From: Micromonospora sp. HK10
GTDB lineage: Bacteria > Actinomycetota > Actinomycetes > Mycobacteriales > Micromonosporaceae
Length of the DNA stretch: 64,000 nucleotides
NCBI RefSeq assembly: GCF_000982955.1
Contig: NZ_KQ058772.1
Location: 1 to 64,000 of the forward strand
Direction: 5' to 3'
A program made the position numbers and the translations under genes. The notes beneath the pieces were generated by a model that searched no databases, was not told where the DNA came from, and worked only from the letters and a program-made list of their open reading frames with translations. Below are positions 16,384-24,675 of the stretch, piece by piece (within the stretch, counting starts at the first letter, position 1; each line of letters begins with the position of its first letter).

Positions 16384-17562
16384 GTGTTGCGCTGGCTGAC
16401 TGCAGGTGAATCGCACGGACCCGCCCTCGTCGCGCTGGTCGAGGGGGTGCCCGCCGGGGTCGAGGTGACCACGGCGGAGATCGCCGGCGAGCTGGCTCGG
16501 CGCCGGCTCGGCTACGGGCGTGGCGCGCGGATGGCGTTCGAGCAGGACGAGGTCGAGATCATCGGCGGGCTGCGGCACGGGGTGACGATCGGCAGCCCGG
16601 TGGCGATCCGGGTGGGCAACTCCGAGTGGCCCAAGTGGCAGACCGTGATGGCCGCCGACCCGGTCGACCCGGACGAACTGGCCGGGCAGGCCCGCAATGC
16701 CCCGCTCACCCGCCCCCGTCCCGGCCACGCCGACCTGGCCGGCATGCAGAAGTACGGCCACACCGACGCCCGGCCGATCCTGGAGCGGGCCAGCGCCCGC
16801 GAGACCGCCGCCCGGGTGGCCGTCGGCACGGTGGCCAAGGCGCTGGTCCGGCAGGCGCTCGGCGTCGAGATCGTGTCGCACGTGGTGGAGCTGGGCCCGG
16901 TCGCCGTGAAGCCGGGCCTGCGGCCCACCCCGGAGGACGCGGTCCGGATCGACGCCGACCCGCTGCGCTGCCTCGACCCGGAGGCCAGCGCCCGGATGGT
17001 GGCCGAGGTCGACGCCGCGAAGAAGGCCGCCGACACCCTCGGCGGCGTGGTCGAGGTGCTGGCGTACGGGGTGCCGCCCGGCCTGGGCAGCCACGTGCAG
17101 TGGGACCGCAAGCTCGACGCCCGGCTGGCCGCCGCGCTGATGTCCATCCAGGCGATCAAGGGGGTGGAGATCGGTGACGGGTGGCAGCAGGCCCGGTCCC
17201 GGGGATCCGCCGCGCACGACGAGATCATCCCGACCGCGACCGGGGTACGCCGGGTGACCGACCGGGCCGGTGGCCTGGAGGGCGGCATCACCACCGGCGA
17301 GCCGTTGCGCGTCAAGGCCGCCATGAAGCCGATCTCCTCGCTGAACCGGGCACTGTCCACGGTCGACGTCACCACCGGCGAGCCGGCCACCGCGATCAAC
17401 CAGCGCTCCGACGTCTGCGCGGTGCCGGCCGCCGCGGTGGTCGCGGAGGCGATGGTCGCGCTGGTGCTGGCCGAGGCGGCGGTGGAGAAGTTCGGCGGCG
17501 ACTCGGTCGCCGAGCTGCGCCGCAACCTGGCCGGCTACCTCGACAACCTGGTGATCCGATGA
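16384..17562 (+). CDS. aroC: Chorismate synthase
   Basis: 392 residues, the usual length. It converts EPSP to chorismate using reduced FMN. The protein begins [20 protein letters not shown] and carries the signature [15 protein letters not shown] around residues 136-150, plus GVEIGDGW and the C-terminal [15 protein letters not shown]. The GTG at 16384 is the only sensible start, since the family begins at exactly this residue. The stop overlaps the aroK ATG by four bases. Confidence 0.97.
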   Translation: MLRWLTAGESHGPALVALVEGVPAGVEVTTAEIAGELARRRLGYGRGARMAFEQDEVEIIGGLRHGVTIGSPVAIRVGNSEWPKWQTVMAADPVDPDELAGQARNAPLTRPRPGHADLAGMQKYGHTDARPILERASARETAARVAVGTVAKALVRQALGVEIVSHVVELGPVAVKPGLRPTPEDAVRIDADPLRCLDPEASARMVAEVDAAKKAADTLGGVVEVLAYGVPPGLGSHVQWDRKLDARLAAALMSIQAIKGVEIGDGWQQARSRGSAAHDEIIPTATGVRRVTDRAGGLEGGITTGEPLRVKAAMKPISSLNRALSTVDVTTGEPATAINQRSDVCAVPAAAVVAEAMVALVLAEAAVEKFGGDSVAELRRNLAGYLDNLVIR

Positions 17563-18068
17563 GCGGCCGGCCGGTCTGCGTGCTGGTCGGGGCGCCCGGC
17601 TCCGGTAAGACCACGGTGGGGCAGGCGCTCGCGGCGATCCTCGGCGTGCCGTTCCGGGACACCGACGCCGACATCGAGGCGCTGGCGGGCAAGCCCATCC
17701 CGGAGATCTTCGTGGACGAGGGGGAGGAGCACTTCCGTACCCTCGAACGGGCCGCGGTGGCGGCGGCGCTGGCGTCGCACCCGGGCGTGCTCGCCCTCGG
17801 TGGCGGCGCGGTCCTCGCCGAGGAGAACCGGGCCGCGCTGGTCGGGCACACCGTGGTGCACCTGTCGGTGGAGCTGCCCGACGCGGTGAAGCGGGTCGGC
17901 CTGGGCGCCGGCCGGCCGTTGCTGGCGCTCAACCCGCGCGCCACCCTGAAGCACCTGATGGAGCAGCGCCGCCCGCTCTACGCCGAGGTGGCGACCGCGA
18001 CGGTGGTCACCGACGGGCGCAGCCCGGAGGAGTTAGCCGCCGAGATCGCCGCGCTGCTCAAGCCCTGA
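17559..18068 (+). CDS. aroK: Shikimate kinase; 3' end apparently replaced
   Basis: 169 residues. The ATP loop GAPGSGKTT is at about 11-19, FRDTDADIE binds shikimate, and GGGAVL and the lid region follow ([25 protein letters not shown]). The ATG at 17559 overlaps the aroC stop. Its last 89 bases (17980-18068) have a second, 91%-identical copy at 19164-19252. The copy fused to aroK contains a TTA leucine codon (18033-18035), rare in such GC-rich genomes. I infer that this end came in with the downstream regulator pair while the displaced native end was left behind. The enzyme itself looks intact. Confidence 0.95.
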   Translation: MSGRPVCVLVGAPGSGKTTVGQALAAILGVPFRDTDADIEALAGKPIPEIFVDEGEEHFRTLERAAVAAALASHPGVLALGGGAVLAEENRAALVGHTVVHLSVELPDAVKRVGLGAGRPLLALNPRATLKHLMEQRRPLYAEVATATVVTDGRSPEELAAEIAALLKP

Positions 18069-18177
18069 TGCGGCGGCGCCGCTCCGGCTGAGGATCCTCT
18101 GGACCGCCTGCCACCCACAGTGGAGAATGCCAGGGCATACTACGGAGCGCGTTCGCACGGTTGCAAAAGGAGTCGTG

Positions 18178-18963
18178 GTGGACTTCGACATGTGGATCCG
18201 CGCGTTGAAGGCCGCGCGGGCGAGTGCGGACGTCTCCCAGGAACGGATGGCGAGCCTGGTCAAGTGGAGTCCGTCCACGGTGGCGGCGATCGAGACCGGC
18301 CGGCGCAGGCCGACCCGGGAGTTCGCGATCGCGGCCGACCAGGTGCTGGAGACCGGTGGCCTGCTGACGGAGCTGCTGGAGGCGGCCGACCGGGAACGCT
18401 CGCCGAGCTGGTTCGCCACCTGGCGCTCCTACGAGTCGCAGGCCGTGCGGCTGCGCGCCTTCGAACCCTGCCTGATCCCGGGGCTCCTGCAGACCGAGGA
18501 GTACGCCCGGGCGATCATCTCGGCCGGCGGCTTGAACCCGTCGGACAAGGTGGACGAGCTGGTCAGCGTCCGGATGGAGCGGCAGCACCTACTGACCCGG
18601 GACGATCCTCCAGAACTCGTGGCCATCCTGGACGAGAGTGCGCTGCGTCGGCCGGTCGGCGGCCCCGCGGTGTTGGATGCGCAGCTCGGGCACCTGTTGG
18701 AGCTCGCTCGGCTCCCGCACCTTTGGATCCACGTCATTCCGAACGATGTCGGCGGGCACGTCGGGCTCGCGAGCGGATTCATTCTGGCGGACCTGCCCGC
18801 TGACGAGCAGGTGCTGTATCTGGAAACCGTCGCCCGGGGCCAGGTCGTCGACGACCCGGACTCGTTGCGCCTGATTCGGCGTAAGTGGGATAGCCTGCTC
18901 GGCGAAGCTCTATCCGAGCGGGCCTCGCTTGATCTGATCACGAAGCTGAAGGTGATCCCATGA
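18178..18963 (+). CDS. WhiJ-like XRE helix-turn-helix regulator with DUF5753 domain
   Basis: 261 residues. The N-terminal helix-turn-helix (about residues 5-60) has the pattern ASADVSQERMASLVKWSPSTVAAIETGRRRPT. The remaining 190 residues are the DUF5753 ligand/partner domain, with IPGLLQTEEYARAI and the end LRLIRRKWDSLLGEALS. The GTG at 18178 follows AAAAGGAG (18165-18172) at the right spacing; a longer ATG at 18127 has no ribosome site. It overlaps a DUF397 gene (ATGA), the classic pairing in Streptomyces and Micromonospora, where WhiJ/BldB-type pairs influence development and antibiotic production. Codon use is slightly less GC-biased than in its neighbours. Confidence 0.88.
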   Translation: MDFDMWIRALKAARASADVSQERMASLVKWSPSTVAAIETGRRRPTREFAIAADQVLETGGLLTELLEAADRERSPSWFATWRSYESQAVRLRAFEPCLIPGLLQTEEYARAIISAGGLNPSDKVDELVSVRMERQHLLTRDDPPELVAILDESALRRPVGGPAVLDAQLGHLLELARLPHLWIHVIPNDVGGHVGLASGFILADLPADEQVLYLETVARGQVVDDPDSLRLIRRKWDSLLGEALSERASLDLITKLKVIP

Positions 18964-19154
18964 CCCTCACCGACAGCCCGCGCTGGCGGACGTCGATTCG
19001 GTCCGCCGATGGCGGGGGTAACTGCATCGAGGTCGCGGACAATCTGCCCGGTCGGGTGCTGGTCCGGGACAGCAAGGACCGGCAGGGGCCCGTGTTGACC
19101 TTCGTCCCCGGTGCCTGGCGGGCATTTCTCGGGTACGCCCGAACCCGTTCGTAA
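18960..19154 (+). CDS. DUF397 (BldB-like) small protein
   Basis: 64 residues with the DUF397 pattern: WRTSIRSADGGGNCIEVADN, then VLVRDSKDRQGPVLTFVPGAWRAFLGY. BldB of Streptomyces is the best-known member. The start overlaps the stop of the WhiJ-like gene, so the two are co-translated. Such proteins are thought to modulate the partner regulator; the specific target here is unknown. The gene ends ten bases before the displaced aroK fragment. Confidence 0.88.
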   Translation: MTLTDSPRWRTSIRSADGGGNCIEVADNLPGRVLVRDSKDRQGPVLTFVPGAWRAFLGYARTRS

Positions 19155-19163
19155 TCCGCCGAG

Positions 19164-19252
19164 ACGCCGAGGTGGCCACCGCGACCGTGGTGACCGACGG
19201 GCGCACCCCGCAGGAGCTGGCCGCCGAGATCGCCGCGCTGCTCAAGCCGTGA
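19164..19252 (+). pseudogene. Orphan duplicate of the aroK 3' end
   Basis: 89 bases that align without gaps to the last 89 bases of aroK including the stop (8 mismatches by eye). They translate to [20 protein letters not shown] and onward, two residues different from aroK (S to T, E to Q). There is no start or 5' part. The copy uses GC-rich codons throughout (CTG where aroK has TTA), so it may be the original chromosomal end of aroK. Confidence 0.88.
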
Positions 19253-19347
19253 GGCGCTGCTAAAGCCCTGAGGCGCTGCTCAAGCCGTGAGGCGCTGCTC
19301 AAGCCGTGAGGCGCTGCCTCAGCCGTGAGGCGCTACTCAAGCCCCGA
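19235..19347. repeat. 19-bp tandem repeat grown from the aroK end
   Basis: Six head-to-tail copies of GCGCTGCTCAAGCCGTGAG, period 19. The first copy is the actual end of the orphan aroK fragment including its TGA; later copies carry one to four changes. The array runs into the stop codon of the convergent CtaG-like gene. It looks like local slippage or amplification of a gene terminus. Confidence 0.87.
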
Positions 19348-20143
19348 CCTGTGCGGTCCGCGCCGGTGCGGAGCGCGCGGCGCGGCGGCGCCGGGACGGC
19401 TCGGGCCGCCAGGTGGCGAGCAGCGCGAGCGCCAGCGCGATCTCGGCCAGGTCACCCAGGTAGTACATGAGCGTCGCTCCGGCCCGCAGCTCGGCGGCGG
19501 TGGCCGGCACGTCCACCAGCACCCCGGCGTAGAGCAGTTGGGCGATGGTGGCGTGCGCGGCGACCCCGAAACCGAGCACCACCAGCCGCACCGGCACCCG
19601 CGGGCGGTGCGGGCCCGGGTCCGGCCCGGCGATCGACCAGGCGAACAGGGCGCCGCTGAGCAGGAAATGAAGGTTCACCAGCGCGTGCAGGGCCGGGCTG
19701 TCCAGGGTCGCCCGGTACAGCGGGGTCAGGTAGAGCAGCCACAGGCCGCCCGCGCTGAGCAGCAGGCCGGTCACCGGATGGCCGAGCACCCGCGCGACCG
19801 GGTGCCGCAGCAGGCGGACCAGCGCCCGGCCGGTACGCCGGTCCAGGGTGCGCAGCAGCAGCGTCACCGGCGCGCCGAGCACCAGCGCCAGCGGCGCAAG
19901 CATGCCGATCAGCAGGTGCTGCCACATGTGCCCGACGAAGTCGCCGGCGGGCCAGCACAGCCCGGCCACCAGCAGCAGCGCGCCCAGCCCGAAACTCGCC
20001 GTCCGGGCGTGCGGCCAGCCCGGTCGGCCCGGGTCGCGCAGCCGCAACGCCGCGGCCAGGTACGCCCAGAACACCACCACCGGCACCAGCGCGGACGCCG
20101 GGAAGCCACCGGCTGCGACGTGCCCGGTGTGGGCGAGGTTCAC
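19337..20143 (-). CDS. CtaG-like (caa3-type) cytochrome c oxidase assembly membrane protein
   Basis: 268 residues with about seven membrane helices. Typical caa3_CtaG features are VGHMWQHLLIGMLAPLALVLGAPVTLLLR (conserved His residues), HALVNLHFLLSGALFAW, and the last helices ATLMYYLGDLAEIALALALLATW. Family members help build or metallate cytochrome oxidase. The GTG at 20141-20143 overlaps the stop of the upstream DUF2243 gene by four bases on the same strand. The longer open frame upstream is a shadow. Confidence 0.78.
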   Translation of the reverse strand: MNLAHTGHVAAGGFPASALVPVVVFWAYLAAALRLRDPGRPGWPHARTASFGLGALLLVAGLCWPAGDFVGHMWQHLLIGMLAPLALVLGAPVTLLLRTLDRRTGRALVRLLRHPVARVLGHPVTGLLLSAGGLWLLYLTPLYRATLDSPALHALVNLHFLLSGALFAWSIAGPDPGPHRPRVPVRLVVLGFGVAAHATIAQLLYAGVLVDVPATAAELRAGATLMYYLGDLAEIALALALLATWRPEPSRRRRAARSAPARTAQVGA

Positions 20144-20682
20144 CGGCGCTCCGGAGCGCAGAGGTCGACGGCATCGGCCCGGCGCTGGATCGCCCAGCCG
20201 ACCGCGATCAGGATCACGCCGAGCGCGAGGAACCCGAGGTCCCACCAGGTCTGGTGCGGGCCGCTGCGGACGTGGTGGATGCCGAGCAGGTGGTGGTCGA
20301 CGATCCCCTCGACCAGGTTGAACAGCCCCCAGCCGACCAGCACCCACCCCCACAGCATCGGGGAGCGCCAGAGCCGGCCGCGGGAGCGGGTCACCCGGGC
20401 GTAGAGCAGGGCCAGCCCGGTCAGCACCGCCACCCAGGTGACGACGTGGAACAGGCCGTCCCACACCGTGTTCATCTGCAGCCCCGGCACGGTGTCGACC
20501 GGATAGTCCTTGATCCCCACCCGGTCGGTGGCGGTGCTGCTGAGCATGTGGTGCCACTGGAAGACCTGGTGCAGGAGGATGCCGTCGACGAAGCCGCCCA
20601 GGCCGATACCGAGGATCGTGGCGGGGACCCGGATGCTCGTCGCGGTCTCCGGCTCGGTCAGGTGTCGGGTCCGCTCGCTCAT
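20140..20682 (-). CDS. DUF2243 membrane protein
   Basis: 180 residues with four predicted membrane helices. It matches the DUF2243 pattern: GFVDGILLHQVFQWHHMLS near the start, DGLFHVVTWVAVLTGLALL in the middle, and GWGLFNLVEGIVDHHLLGIHHVR, with several conserved His residues that could bind metal or heme. Function is unknown. Its co-translation with the CtaG-like gene suggests a link to respiratory-chain assembly. The ATG is at 20680-20682, back to back with aroB. Confidence 0.78.
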   Translation of the reverse strand: MSERTRHLTEPETATSIRVPATILGIGLGGFVDGILLHQVFQWHHMLSSTATDRVGIKDYPVDTVPGLQMNTVWDGLFHVVTWVAVLTGLALLYARVTRSRGRLWRSPMLWGWVLVGWGLFNLVEGIVDHHLLGIHHVRSGPHQTWWDLGFLALGVILIAVGWAIQRRADAVDLCAPERR

Positions 20683-20762
20683 CCGGCCGCCGTACCCGTC
20701 GGTCGGGCCGGGCAAACGCCCCACGGAGTGGACAGTCGCCCCGCCAGGAGCGGCCGCTGGAC

Positions 20763-20768
20763 TAGGCT
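20763..20768 (+). promoter_or_regulatory. Possible -10 element for aroB (leaderless)
   Basis: TAGGCT ends seven bases before the aroB ATG, with no ribosome site between. It gives aroB its own promoter after the minus-strand interruption. No clear -35 is visible. Confidence 0.45.
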
Positions 20769-20775
20769 GCCGGCG

Positions 20776-21852
20776 ATGGACGAGGTGACCCGGATCCCGG
20801 TCGGCGGCGAGCGGCCGTACGACGTACTCGTGGGACGTGACCTGCTCGACCCGCCGCCCCGCCTGCTGCCCGGCGCGGAGCGGATCGCCTTCCTGCACGC
20901 GCCGCCGCTGAAGGGCCTGGCCGACAGGCTGGCCGAGCGCGTGCGCGCGGCCGGCGTGGCGCCGCTGCTGATCGAGGTGCCGGACGCCGAGGCGGGCAAG
21001 CACGTGGACGTGGCGGCGGCCTGCTGGGACCGGCTCGGCGCGGCCGGCTTCACCCGTACCGACGCGGTGGTCGGGGTGGGCGGCGGCGCGGTCACCGACC
21101 TGGCCGGGTTCGTGGCGGCCTGCTGGCTGCGCGGGGTGCGCTGGGTGCCGGTGGCCACCTCGCTGCTCGGCATGGTGGACGCCGCCGTCGGCGGCAAGAC
21201 CGGGATAAACACCGCCGCCGGCAAGAACCTGGTCGGCGCCTTCCACCCGCCGGCCGGGGTGATCTGCGACCTGGCGACCCTGGACAGCCTGCCCCCGGCC
21301 GACCTGGCCGCCGGAATGGCCGAGGTGGTCAAGTGCGGGTTCATCGCCGACCCGGTGATCCTGGACCTCGTCGAGCGGGACCCGGCCGCCGCGCTGGACC
21401 CGACCGGGCCGGTGGCCCGCGAGCTGATCGAACGGGCGGTGCGGGTCAAGGCCGGCGTGGTCTCCGGCGACCTGCGCGAGTCCGGGGTACGCGAGGTGCT
21501 CAACTACGGGCACACCCTGGCGCACGCCATCGAGAAGGTGGAGGGCTACCGCTGGCGGCACGGGCACGCCGTCGCGGTGGGGCTGGTCTACGCCGCCACC
21601 CTGGCCCGGCTCGCCGGCCGGCTCGACGCGGCCACCGCCGAGCGGCACCGGGCGGTGGTGGCGGCCCTCGACCTGCCCACCGGCTACCGGGCCGACGCCT
21701 GGCCGGAGCTGCTGGCCGCGATGCGGGTGGACAAGAAGGCCCGGGGGAACACGTTGCGCTTCGTGGTGCTGGACGGGCTGGCCCGGCCGGCGATCCTGGA
21801 GGGCCCGCCGGACGAGCTGCTGCACGAGGCGTACCGAGAGATCAGCTCGTGA
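20776..21852 (+). CDS. aroB: 3-dehydroquinate synthase
   Basis: 358 residues, standard length. It converts DAHP to 3-dehydroquinate with NAD and a divalent metal. Motifs are [46 protein letters not shown] with a metal-ligand Glu, and [13 protein letters not shown] with a metal-ligand His. The ATG at 20776 is directly behind a -10-like hexamer; the upstream frame is a shadow of the minus-strand gene. The stop overlaps aroQ (GTGA). Confidence 0.96.
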   Translation: MDEVTRIPVGGERPYDVLVGRDLLDPPPRLLPGAERIAFLHAPPLKGLADRLAERVRAAGVAPLLIEVPDAEAGKHVDVAAACWDRLGAAGFTRTDAVVGVGGGAVTDLAGFVAACWLRGVRWVPVATSLLGMVDAAVGGKTGINTAAGKNLVGAFHPPAGVICDLATLDSLPPADLAAGMAEVVKCGFIADPVILDLVERDPAAALDPTGPVARELIERAVRVKAGVVSGDLRESGVREVLNYGHTLAHAIEKVEGYRWRHGHAVAVGLVYAATLARLAGRLDAATAERHRAVVAALDLPTGYRADAWPELLAAMRVDKKARGNTLRFVVLDGLARPAILEGPPDELLHEAYREISS

Positions 21853-22289
21853 AGGTGTACGTGCTCAACGGGCCGAACCTGGGCCGGCTCGGCACCCGCC
21901 AGGTCGACGTGTACGGGGCGACCAGCTACGCCGATCTGGTGACCATGTGTGTGGACGCCGGCCGGGAGCTCGGGCTGGAGGTGGTGGTCCGGCAGACCGA
22001 CGCCGAGCACGAGCTGCTGGGCTGGCTGCACGAGGCGGCCGACGAGGGCGCGGCCGTGGTGCTCAACCCGGCCGCCTGGTCGCACTACTCGATCGCCGTC
22101 CGGGACGCCTGCGCGATGCTCCGTGGCCCGCTGGTCGAGGTGCACATCTCCAACATCCACGCCCGGGAGGAGTTCCGGCACCACTCGGTGGTCTCCGCGG
22201 TGGCCACCGGGGTGATCTGCGGCCTCGGCGTGGACGGCTACCGGCTGGCCCTGCACCACCTGGCGGCCCGGCCGGACCTCCGCGCCTGA
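21849..22289 (+). CDS. aroQ: Type II 3-dehydroquinate dehydratase
   Basis: 146 residues, the type II size. It dehydrates 3-dehydroquinate to 3-dehydroshikimate. [16 protein letters not shown] carries the essential Arg on the flexible loop, [15 protein letters not shown] the substrate-binding segment, and [18 protein letters not shown] the catalytic His. The GTG at 21849 overlaps the aroB stop. With aroB it completes the shikimate genes of the window except DAHP and EPSP synthases. Confidence 0.95.
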   Translation: MKVYVLNGPNLGRLGTRQVDVYGATSYADLVTMCVDAGRELGLEVVVRQTDAEHELLGWLHEAADEGAAVVLNPAAWSHYSIAVRDACAMLRGPLVEVHISNIHAREEFRHHSVVSAVATGVICGLGVDGYRLALHHLAARPDLRA

Positions 22290-22401
22290 CCGGCGGCCGT
22301 CCAGCCGGCCGGCGTACCGTCCACGGCAACGGCCGCTCGCGCCCGCCAGCCCGACGGCGACGGTCGCTCTCCGTAACCCTGCTATTCGTCACACTGCGTG
22401 G

Positions 22402-22430
22402 CCAGCCCTGGCGCTCGCCGCCAGGGCTGG
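22402..22430. terminator. Hairpin downstream of aroQ
   Basis: A 12-bp stem CCAGCCCTGGCG with its complement around a CTCGC loop, followed by TTGCCGCCTTTG. A probable terminator of the aroB-aroQ unit. Confidence 0.65.
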
Positions 22431-22436
22431 TTGCCG

Positions 22437-22562
22437 CCTTTGCTCTGCAGCCATCGGCGCACCACCCCGCCGACCTGCGCCGACCCGGTCGGCCCGCTCT
22501 GCAGCCATCGGCGCAGCCCTCACTCAGCGTCGAGTGTTGCGCGGGTGGCTGCAGAGCAAAGG
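22437..22562. repeat. Intergenic repeat element with 16-bp inverted ends
   Basis: The 447-base gap between aroQ and efp holds no gene I can support. Within it, CCTTTGCTCTGCAGCC (22437-22452) and its exact complement (22547-22562) bracket 94 bases. A 20-base direct repeat (GCTCTGCAGCCATCGGCGCA) sits at 22442-22461 and 22496-22515. A -10-like TAGACT at about 22691 may serve efp. A pepQ-type peptidase gene sits between aroQ and efp in some relatives and is absent here. Confidence 0.7.
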
Positions 22563-22736
22563 GACCGACGGGTGGGGTGGGAGGGGCGGCGTGCGGTTGC
22601 GCTGAGTGATGTCACTCACCGCCGGGGTGCCGGCGCTGGGCGGGACAGCCGGGCGGGCGCGTAGCGCGCCGGACCCGGTTCGACACAGCTAGTAGACTTC
22701 GTGGGTCTGTCCGCCAATTGATGATCAAGGCAGGAA

Positions 22737-23294
22737 ATGGCCACCACCAACGACCTGAAGAACGGCCTGGTGCTCAACCTCGACGGCGAACTCTGGGCCG
22801 TCGTCGAGTTCCAGCACGTCAAGCCCGGTAAGGGTGGCGCATTCGTGCGTACCACGCTGAAGAACGTGCTGTCCGGGAAGGTGGTCGACAAGACCTTCAA
22901 CGCGGGCACGAAGGTCGAGACCGCGACCGTAGACAAGCGCACCATGCAGTACCTCTACGCCGACGGCGAGGACTTCGTCTTCATGGATCTGGAGACGTTC
23001 GACCAGATCACCGTCCCCGGCGGCACCGTCGCCGAGGCCGCCAACTACCTCCTCCCCGAGGCCGAGGCGACCGTCGCCACCCACGAGGGCGTGCCGCTCT
23101 ACATCGAGCTGCCCACCTCCGTGGTGCTCGAAGTCACCTACACCGAGCCGGGTCTGCAGGGCGACCGGTCGACCGGCGGCAACAAGCCGGCCACCGTCGA
23201 GACCGGCGCGACCGTGCAGGTGCCGCTCTTCATCACCACCGGCGAGAAGATCAAGGTCGACACCCGCGACGGCCGTTACCTCGGCCGCGCCTGA
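22737..23294 (+). CDS. efp: Elongation factor P
   Basis: 185 residues, the three-domain EF-P length. It rescues ribosomes stalled at polyproline. The domain I tip reads [17 protein letters not shown], with Lys at the modifiable position. The C-terminus [17 protein letters not shown] is the EF-P signature. The ATG follows CAAGGCAGGAA. Its stop overlaps the nusB start by one base (TGATG). Confidence 0.97.
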   Translation: MATTNDLKNGLVLNLDGELWAVVEFQHVKPGKGGAFVRTTLKNVLSGKVVDKTFNAGTKVETATVDKRTMQYLYADGEDFVFMDLETFDQITVPGGTVAEAANYLLPEAEATVATHEGVPLYIELPTSVVLEVTYTEPGLQGDRSTGGNKPATVETGATVQVPLFITTGEKIKVDTRDGRYLGRA

Positions 23295-23728
23295 TGGCTG
23301 AGGGTCCCAAGCAGCAGATGCCGGCGCGTCGCAAGGCGCGCAAGCGGGCGCTGGACGTGCTTTTCGAGGCCGATCTGCGGGACCGGCCCCCGGTCGAGGT
23401 GCTCGCTGGCTACCTCGAGCGGATCGAGAAGCCCCACCCGGAGCACCTCGGCTACGCGGTGGGGCTGGTCGAGGGCGTCGCGGCGCACCTGGACCGGATC
23501 GACGAGGTGATCGCCAGCTACGCCGAGGGTTGGACGCTGGACCGGATGCCGGTGGTCGACCGCAACCTGGCCCGGATCGCGGTCTACGAGTTGCTCTACG
23601 TCGACGAGATCGACGACGCGGTGGCGATCAGCGAGGCTGTCGAGCTGGCCCGGCAGATGTCGACCGACGACTCGCCGCGCTTCCTCAACGGCCTGCTCGG
23701 CCGGATCGCCGAGTACGCCACCCGCTGA
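23294..23728 (+). CDS. nusB: Transcription antitermination factor NusB
   Basis: 144 residues, all-helical. ARRKARKRALDVLFEADLR at the start is the Arg-rich, boxA-RNA-binding first helix. DRNLARIAVYELLY and ISEAVELARQMSTDDSPRFLNGLLGRIA are the family signature helices. It acts with NusE/S10 in rRNA antitermination. Co-translated with efp, as is common in actinobacteria. Confidence 0.95.
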   Translation: MAEGPKQQMPARRKARKRALDVLFEADLRDRPPVEVLAGYLERIEKPHPEHLGYAVGLVEGVAAHLDRIDEVIASYAEGWTLDRMPVVDRNLARIAVYELLYVDEIDDAVAISEAVELARQMSTDDSPRFLNGLLGRIAEYATR

Positions 23729-23745
23729 GCGACCCCGGCAGCGGA

Positions 23746-23888
23746 CCCGTGCCGGACGGCGCGGCCCGGAACGCGACGAGGGACCCGTGCCGGACGGCGC
23801 GGCCCGGAACGCGACGAAGGCCCGTGCCGGACGGTACGGGGCAGGACGCGACGAAAGGGCCCGTGCCGGACGGCACGGGCCCTTTCGT
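23746..23888. repeat. Array of four terminator-like hairpins between nusB and bldD
   Basis: Four degenerate units of 37-39 bases begin with CCCGTGCCGGACGG (at 23746, 23784, 23821 and 23860). Each folds into a short hairpin around GGAC; changes on one arm are often matched by pairing or GU-tolerant changes on the other. The last unit (23851-23888) is a perfect 18-bp palindrome ending CCCTTTCGT on both strands and is a bidirectional terminator for the convergent nusB and bldD genes. Confidence 0.87.
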
Positions 23889-23902
23889 CTGCGACAGGTG
23901 GG

Positions 23903-24391
23903 TCAGGACGCGAAGAACGCGCGCGGGTCGGCGACCAGCACACCGTGCTCGGTGAGCCGCTCGATCAGGCCCGACGGCGAGGCGTCGTAGACGATCGCGA
24001 GGGCGCGCAGGTCGTCGGCGCGGATGGAGAGCACCCGGCCGTTGTAGTCACCGCGCTGCTGCTGGATGGCACGCGCGTACCGGGCCACGTAGGCGAGGTC
24101 CTCGGAGGCCTCGTCGTAGAGCCGCTCCAGGTCCAGGACGATCTTGCTGGTCGGCTCGTGGCGCACCCCGCTGCCGTCGGGGAGCAGCTCCGAGACGGGA
24201 ACGCGGTAGAACTCGGCCAGCTCCGCCAGGCGGGACACGGTGACGGCCCGGTCGCCGCGCTCGTACGAGCCGACCACCACGGCCTTCCACCGCCCGTTCG
24301 ACTTCTCCTCCACCCCCTGCAGGGACAGGCCCTGCTGCTGGCGGATGGAGCGCAGGCGGGCGCCCAGCGACTTGGCGTATTCAGAGGGCAT
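23903..24391 (-). CDS. bldD: BldD master developmental regulator
   Basis: 162 residues. The N-terminal XRE helix-turn-helix contains YAKSLGARLRSIRQQQGLSL, then GVEEKSNGRWKAVVVGSYERGDRAVTV. The C-terminal domain binds cyclic di-GMP in Streptomyces and contains the RxD/RxxD-type stretch IRADDLRALA near residue 120. BldD represses sporulation genes when c-di-GMP is high. The location beside nusB and the pyr operon matches other actinomycetes. A response regulator with a GGDEF-like domain lies 28 kb away in this window. Confidence 0.94.
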   Translation of the reverse strand: MPSEYAKSLGARLRSIRQQQGLSLQGVEEKSNGRWKAVVVGSYERGDRAVTVSRLAELAEFYRVPVSELLPDGSGVRHEPTSKIVLDLERLYDEASEDLAYVARYARAIQQQRGDYNGRVLSIRADDLRALAIVYDASPSGLIERLTEHGVLVADPRAFFAS

Positions 24392-24632
24392 TCGGACACT
24401 CCCAGTGCTGCTCGGGGTTCTCCCAGCTATCGCTACGGAGCGTGACGGTACGGGGATTGCGACACGTGGTCAAGTGTTCGAGGCGACCCGGTCGGGAGCG
24501 CCGGTGTGGGTTGTCCGCATTTCTCCGGGCTGACCCGGCGGTCAGTACCGGCGACGGCCACCCCGGTGACCGCTGGTAACGTGGCGTGCAGCCCCGGTCC
24601 GGGCCGTACCCGGTCCGCCGGAAGACCAGACG

Positions 24633-24670
24633 TCCTTTAACGACCCGTCCCGTGAGGCGGGGAAGGAGGT
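24633..24670 (+). promoter_or_regulatory. PyrR-binding leader that masks the pyrR ribosome site
   Basis: The leader has CCCGTGAGGCGGG (24649-24661), matching the PyrR loop consensus CNGNGAGGY. Flanking TCCTT (24633-24637) can pair with AAGGA (24663-24667) of the pyrR Shine-Dalgarno sequence AAGGAGGT. When uridylate-loaded PyrR stabilises the hairpin, translation of the pyr operon would fall. This is the mycobacterial-type translational mechanism, as opposed to Bacillus attenuation. Confidence 0.78.
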
Positions 24671-24675
24671 CCGCC

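Noticed and set aside
18127-18177. Upstream ATG start for the WhiJ-like gene
   Set aside because: No ribosome site there, and AAAAGGAG lies inside this extension in the right place for the GTG at 18178.
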